19,255 bases of DNA from UBA10427 sp003500135 (GTDB lineage: Bacteria > Bacteroidota > Bacteroidia > Cytophagales > Cyclobacteriaceae). The notes under the pieces are model-generated. The model did no database searches, was not told the DNA's origin, and saw only the letters and a list, made by a program, of their open reading frames with translations. Made by a program: the position numbers and the translations under genes. Numbering within the stretch: position 1 is the first letter of the stretch; every line of letters starts with the position of its first letter. Below are positions 15,416 through 19,255 of this stretch, piece by piece. The stretch spans positions 1 to 19,255 of the forward strand of contig CAWZYQ010000066.1 in assembly GCA_963966275.1 (NCBI GenBank), read 5' to 3'.

Positions 15416-15574
15416 CTCATCGAACTCCTGAATCACTGAACCACTGAACCTTTGAACTTCCTTAAACCTTAAACCTGAAACTAATTCCCCGAACCCTGCA
15501 CGCTGAACCCTGAACCCTGAACTCTGAACTAATTGAACTCTGAACCACTGAACTTTTGTGAACTCTTGTGAACG
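15416..15574. repeat. Degenerate heptamer array, left copy
   Basis: A run of diverged 7-bp units around CTGAACC (CACTGAACC, CTTTGAAC, CCTGAACTCTGAAC). It includes a block beginning GAACCCTGCACGCTGAACCC that recurs in the right array at about 17533. It separates the 21-bp minisatellite from the S41 gene. 15575-15639, in front of the S41 start, holds no obvious consensus promoter. Confidence 0.85.
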
Positions 15575-15639
15575 ACCCAAACCTTTGTCTTCATTTCATG
15601 TTTAAAAATCATTGCATTTGAACCTCTAATCCTGCAAAT

Positions 15640-17424
15640 ATGAAATCTTCAACCATCATTACCCTGCTTTTCTGTCTTTCTCAAATTTCCATAGCACAAG
15701 TGAACATTACTTTCGAAGTAAAAGCGCTTACACTCGACAGTACAAATAAACTGGGCATAAGGGGGGACCAGCCTCCGTTGAGCTGGGAAAAAACCATCTA
15801 TCTCGAACCGCATGAAGTCGTTAATACCTTCATTACATCTATTGATTTTGACAGTGAAAGACCTTTTTTTGAATATAAATACGTAATCGAAGATTTGAAA
15901 GGCGAAGTTATTTATGAGCTCGATGGTCAGGAAAATCGTCTGGCCTTTTTATCGGATAACAAAACAATGGTCATAGAAGATCAATGGGATGTGCAACCGG
16001 TATATTACATAAGTGATCTGCCCTCCCTTCCTGCAGAATATTTACAGGAAGATGCCGACATTCTCGGGCAAGCCCTGTGGCAGTTGCATCCGGGTGTTGA
16101 GCGCTACCTTGATAGCGCCGCCTTTTTTGTCAACCTGGAAGATTTAAAGCAAACCTTCAATCAACCGATGAGCTATACCGAAACCTTCAGGCATTTGTCA
16201 ACCTTTGTGGCCACCTTAAGATGCGGACATACCTACGCCAACCCCTACAACCAATCCGGGTTTATTAAGAAAATACTGCTCAGCCAGCCGGACAAGCTTC
16301 CTTTTGGTCTGGTATGGATTGACAAAAGGCTTTTTATAACCAAAAATGCCACTGGTGATCCTGCATTCAATAGAGGCGCTGAAATCCTTTCGATCAATGG
16401 AGTGCCGATAAAAGAGTTTGCCGATCAATTGCTCCCTATGGTGAAGGGCGATGGGAGCAATGAAGCGGTTCGATATGAGCAGTTAAACGTAGTCGGTTAC
16501 GATGCTTACGAGCTTTTTGACATATATTTCCCACTGGTGGTCAGGCCAAAAGAAGGTAGCTTTGACTTGAAACTGAGGACCGTCTCTGGTGAAATAGTGA
16601 TGACGAAGGTGAAGCCCATCACCCGAAAAGAACGGATTGATGTTTTTCAAAATAAATATGATGATCTTCCCAAAACGATTGATGAAACATGGTCATGCCG
16701 CATCATCAATAATCGTATTGCCTATCTCAAACTAGGCACCTTTACGGTATGGAACTTTGAAATGGATTGGAAGAAATATTTGAAAGAGGCCTTCAAAAAG
16801 TTTGAAAAAGAAAATACTACTGACCTCATAATCGATATCCGTGGCAATGAAGGGGGATTGGATGCAGTAATTGAAGAGTTGCAGCAGTACATGCTCAAAA
16901 AGGATTGTGATTACGGCGCCTTCGAGGAGCGAATAAGATATACATATGTAGACGAAGAACTAAGGCCTTATTTAAAAACCTGGGATAACGGTATTTATGA
17001 TTTTCGTGGAAAAGTGAGTCAAAATTCCAATGGTTCCTACAGCTTTACCTCCAAAAAGGATCAGATCATGCGCTTCAAAAGGAGCAATAAAGCTTTCGAA
17101 GGCAATATCTACTTGTTCGTAAATGCTGCCAATAGCTCCTCAACCTTTTACCTGACCAGTATCACCAAAACTTGCGGATCAGCGGAAATCGTTGGCGAAA
17201 CGACAGGAGGAAATCAGAAAGGCCTCAATGGTGGTAATATCTTCTTCCTGCGCTTGCCCAATAGCGGCATAGAAATCGACATTCCCGTATACGGTCAATT
17301 TAATGACGCCGCAGCAGACGGGGGTATCGAACCGGATGTATTCATAAAAAGAAGGCCGGAAGACCTCAAAAATAGTACAGATGGTCAGCTAGACAGGTTG
17401 GTTGAGTTGATTGAAAATGAATAA
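15640..17424 (+). CDS. Secreted S41-family peptidase-like protein with CBM20-like N-domain
   Basis: A 594-residue protein. The signal peptide is residues 1-20 (TLLFCLSQISIAQ). Residues ~21-103 (NITFEVKALTLDSTNKLGIR, IYLEPHE, FFEYKYVIEDLKG, ELDGQENR) resemble a starch-binding CBM20-like beta-sandwich; this is inferred from pattern only. A helical region with ALWQLHPGVERYL follows, as in S41 proteins of Bacteroidota, then a PDZ-like part (GLVWIDKRLFITKNATGD, GAEILSINGVPIKEF, about 223-262). The catalytic core has LIIDIRGNEGG (396-406) and NAANSSSTFYL (495-505), where Ser500 or Ser501 is the likely nucleophile. GETTGGN (519-525) and DGGIEPDV close it. S41 members are tail-specific proteases, but many Bacteroidota ones have unknown targets. 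It is bracketed by heptamer arrays. Confidence 0.88.
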   Translation: MKSSTIITLLFCLSQISIAQVNITFEVKALTLDSTNKLGIRGDQPPLSWEKTIYLEPHEVVNTFITSIDFDSERPFFEYKYVIEDLKGEVIYELDGQENRLAFLSDNKTMVIEDQWDVQPVYYISDLPSLPAEYLQEDADILGQALWQLHPGVERYLDSAAFFVNLEDLKQTFNQPMSYTETFRHLSTFVATLRCGHTYANPYNQSGFIKKILLSQPDKLPFGLVWIDKRLFITKNATGDPAFNRGAEILSINGVPIKEFADQLLPMVKGDGSNEAVRYEQLNVVGYDAYELFDIYFPLVVRPKEGSFDLKLRTVSGEIVMTKVKPITRKERIDVFQNKYDDLPKTIDETWSCRIINNRIAYLKLGTFTVWNFEMDWKKYLKEAFKKFEKENTTDLIIDIRGNEGGLDAVIEELQQYMLKKDCDYGAFEERIRYTYVDEELRPYLKTWDNGIYDFRGKVSQNSNGSYSFTSKKDQIMRFKRSNKAFEGNIYLFVNAANSSSTFYLTSITKTCGSAEIVGETTGGNQKGLNGGNIFFLRLPNSGIEIDIPVYGQFNDAAADGGIEPDVFIKRRPEDLKNSTDGQLDRLVELIENE

Positions 17425-17529
17425 ATAAGGGTTTTGAAGGTAAATCACTTCCATGCACCGGATTTCCAAAGCTGGGCTCATGAACCCTTGAACCCACTTG
17501 CCTCCCGAAGTTTACCTAATAAGGTGAAT

Positions 17530-17680
17530 CCTGAACCCTGCACGCTGAACCCTGAACCCTGAACTAATTGAACCCTGAACTCTGAACTAATTGAACCCTG
17601 AACCCTGAACCCTGAACCCTGAACTCTGAACCCTGAACCCTGAACCCTGAACCCTGAACTCTGAACCCTGAACCCTGAAC
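17530..17680. repeat. Heptamer array, right copy
   Basis: About 20 tandem 7-bp units, mainly CCTGAAC with CTGAACT variants and interspersed TAATTGAAC spacers. It is much purer than the left copy. It shares the GAACCCTGCACGCTGAACCC block and the AACTAATTGAAC motif with 15416-15574. It fills most of the 296-base gap between the S41 gene and queE and ends about 40 bases before the queE start. Translation in the reverse direction yields a repetitive GFRVQGS pattern, which is a by-product of the repeat. Confidence 0.93.
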
Positions 17681-17720
17681 TAATAAAGCGGTTCAACCAC
17701 CCGCATTAACAAAAGTTGAT

Positions 17721-18374
17721 ATGAAAGAAAAAGATAGTAAAAACCACACGGGCCGGTTATTATTGGCCGACTCACAGACTTCCCTTCCGGTTATGGAAGC
17801 TTTTTACACCATTCAAGGCGAAGGATACCACCAGGGAAAAGCAGCGTATTTTATTCGTTTGGCAGGTTGCGATGTAGGATGCATTTGGTGCGATGTGAAA
17901 GAATCGTGGAATGCAGAAGCACACCCCAATGTGAGTCTCGATGAGATTGTATCCGGAGCAAAAAGTTCTGGAGGGCAGATAGCTGTTATCACCGGTGGTG
18001 AGCCCCTGATGCACGATCTGGATTTGCTAACCGAAAAATTGAGGTCCAAAGGGCTGAAGACCCATATGGAGACTTCAGGCGCTCATGAACTCAGCGGACG
18101 CTGGGATTGGATATGCTTTTCACCCAAAAAGTTTAAAAAGCCCAAAGAGGCCATTTACGAATTTGCCAATGAGTTGAAGGTAGTCATCTACCATAAACAC
18201 GACTTTAAATGGGCTGAAGAGCACGCACAAAAAGTAAATACGTCTTGCAAATTATATTTACAGCCCGAATGGAGCCGGCATAAAGAAATGTTACCCGTTA
18301 TAATTGACTATGTAAAGCAAAATTCCGATTGGGAAATCTCGCTGCAGATGCATAAGTTTATGGATATTCCATAG
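17721..18374 (+). CDS. queE: 7-carboxy-7-deazaguanine synthase (radical SAM)
   Basis: A 217-residue radical S-adenosylmethionine enzyme that converts 6-carboxy-tetrahydropterin to 7-carboxy-7-deazaguanine, a step toward preQ0 and queuosine. VMEAFYTIQGEG near residues 24-35 is the typical QueE N-terminal motif. The iron-sulfur cluster is held by Cys50, Cys54 and Cys57 (GCDVGCIWCDVKESW), with the CxxxCxxC spacing. TGGEP (91-95) binds SAM, METSGAHE is the family's mid motif, and the end LQMHKFMDIP is characteristic. It is full-length for the family. No other que gene is in the window. Its promoter must lie within or next to the heptamer array. Confidence 0.95.
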   Translation: MKEKDSKNHTGRLLLADSQTSLPVMEAFYTIQGEGYHQGKAAYFIRLAGCDVGCIWCDVKESWNAEAHPNVSLDEIVSGAKSSGGQIAVITGGEPLMHDLDLLTEKLRSKGLKTHMETSGAHELSGRWDWICFSPKKFKKPKEAIYEFANELKVVIYHKHDFKWAEEHAQKVNTSCKLYLQPEWSRHKEMLPVIIDYVKQNSDWEISLQMHKFMDIP

Positions 18375-18443
18375 TTAAGATTGCAGAGTAGATTGTGTTT
18401 TTCAATTGAGTAATCTTCTGCATTTTGACGAAAATTTATTGGC

Positions 18444-19255
18444 ATGCGCATAATCATTACTTTTTTCCTGATTTTTGTTGCGCTGAATATTTCGGCACAA
18501 CAAATAGAGTATTCCTCCACCAATAATAAGGCCATAAAGTGGTTTGAACAGGCTGGATTTTTACTGCAGGAAAGAAAGTTCAAGGAAGCCATAGAATATC
18601 TGAAAGCGGCTGTTGAAAAAGATCCCGATTTTATTGAAGCCCACATGCAGTTAGCGTTTTGCTATGAAATACTTCGCGAAATACCGAAGCAGGAAGCTCA
18701 ATTAAAGGAAGTCGTACGCATTGCGCCGGATAATCCAAAATATAAAAATGTATATTTTACGGTAGCGCGCATGTATATGCGCAAGGGCCAGTATGAAAAA
18801 GCCAATACCGAACTGGCCAAGCTTGAAAAGTATGGGATTGACAATCCAAAGTTGCGGCAGGAAGGAGAAATGCTTCGGAAAAGCATCAATTTTTCCATGC
18901 AAAACACCGAAAAACGACCAATCGAACCTTTTGCACTGGGATCCCCCATCAACCAATATCCTTTACAGTATTTTCCGATGATCACAGCTGATGATCAACT
19001 GTTGATTTTCACCAAGCGAAATGGGTTCACCTACAGTGATCATGAAGATATCTATGTGAGTGAGCGACAGGAAGACGGCGGATGGGGTTTCCCGAAAAGC
19101 ATTTCCCCGCAAATCAATTCACCGTATAATGAAGGTACCTGTGCCATTTCGGCTGATGGCCGCACACTGATCTTTACAGCTTGTGAAGGTCGTCCGACAC
19201 GTGGTAGTTGCGACTTATTCATAAGTTACAAAGTAGGGGATGCCTGGTCAAAGCC
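18444..19255 (+). CDS. TPR/PD40 beta-propeller protein, OmpA/PorE-like, 3' truncated by window end
   Basis: The first 270 residues of an open frame that continues past the window. The signal peptide is MRIIITFFLIFVALNISAQ. Two to three TPR units follow at about 28-135 (KWFEQAGFLLQERKFKEAIE, AHMQLAFCYEILREIPKQEA, VYFTVARMYMRKGQYEKANT). From about 165 PD40 propeller blades begin: FPMITADDQLLIFTKRNGF, DIYVSERQEDGGWGFPKSIS, CAISADGRTLIFTACEG. TPR then PD40, usually followed by an OmpA domain, is the layout of Bacteroidota envelope proteins including the type IX secretion component PorE. The C-terminal domain is not visible, so that role is a guess. It lies 69 bases after queE and may share its transcript. 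Confidence 0.85.
   Translation, partial: MRIIITFFLIFVALNISAQQIEYSSTNNKAIKWFEQAGFLLQERKFKEAIEYLKAAVEKDPDFIEAHMQLAFCYEILREIPKQEAQLKEVVRIAPDNPKYKNVYFTVARMYMRKGQYEKANTELAKLEKYGIDNPKLRQEGEMLRKSINFSMQNTEKRPIEPFALGSPINQYPLQYFPMITADDQLLIFTKRNGFTYSDHEDIYVSERQEDGGWGFPKSISPQINSPYNEGTCAISADGRTLIFTACEGRPTRGSCDLFISYKVGDAWSK

Noticed and set aside
15160..17680. CRISPR array
   Set aside because: The repeats are contiguous 21-bp or 7-bp units without unique spacers, and there are no cas genes.
17478..17696. 72-codon minus-strand frame with GFRVQGS repeats
   Set aside because: It is the translation of the heptamer array; the pattern follows from the DNA repeat, not from a protein.

Overview
The window looks like a chromosomal piece of a marine or soil-type Bacteroidota (probably Cytophagia-like). 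This rests on moderate GC, starts that mostly lack Shine-Dalgarno motifs, and gene content: signal peptides ending in AQ, an outer-membrane beta-barrel, a short CRP-like regulator, a CBM20-like/S41 protein and a TPR/PD40 protein of the OmpA/PorE type. This is inferred from protein style; no rRNA or other marker gene is present.

Layout. Positions 221-12222 are almost entirely minus-strand: a DUF1579-like secreted protein; a CRP-like regulator, 7-TM membrane protein and SDR oxidoreductase group (946-3173); a corridor of decay (3466-6432) holding a histidine-kinase pseudogene, an intact outer-membrane barrel, a porin gene reduced to its two ends and the C-terminal stump of a second sulfatase; a GC-rich, probably foreign gene (6436-7227) with strong Shine-Dalgarno sites; a full-length lipoprotein arylsulfatase (7432-9858); a TetR regulator; and a PGAP1-like alpha/beta hydrolase. 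Positions 12587-15160 form an AT-rich island of small, poorly known or broken membrane-protein genes plus one YcxB-like gene. Positions 15160-17680 hold a GC-rich 21-bp minisatellite and two heptamer (CTGAACC-type) arrays that bracket a secreted S41 peptidase-like gene. The right end has queE (7-deazaguanine pathway) and the start of a TPR/beta-propeller protein that runs off the window.

How the genes work together. The sulfatase, a paralogous sulfatase stump and the porin remnant suggest an ancestral locus for import and desulfation of sulfated substrates that is partly eroded and was invaded by foreign DNA. The TetR and hydrolase genes may form a small regulated pair. The other genes look like independent units.

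I do not see a convincing complete new defence or metabolic system. The most unusual material is structural: a three-copy intergenic double-hairpin repeat, a duplicated ribosome-binding-site/start unit, an internal-deletion pseudogene with a readable junction, two small two-TM genes each interrupted by one central TAA, and the minisatellite/heptamer arrays around the S41 gene.
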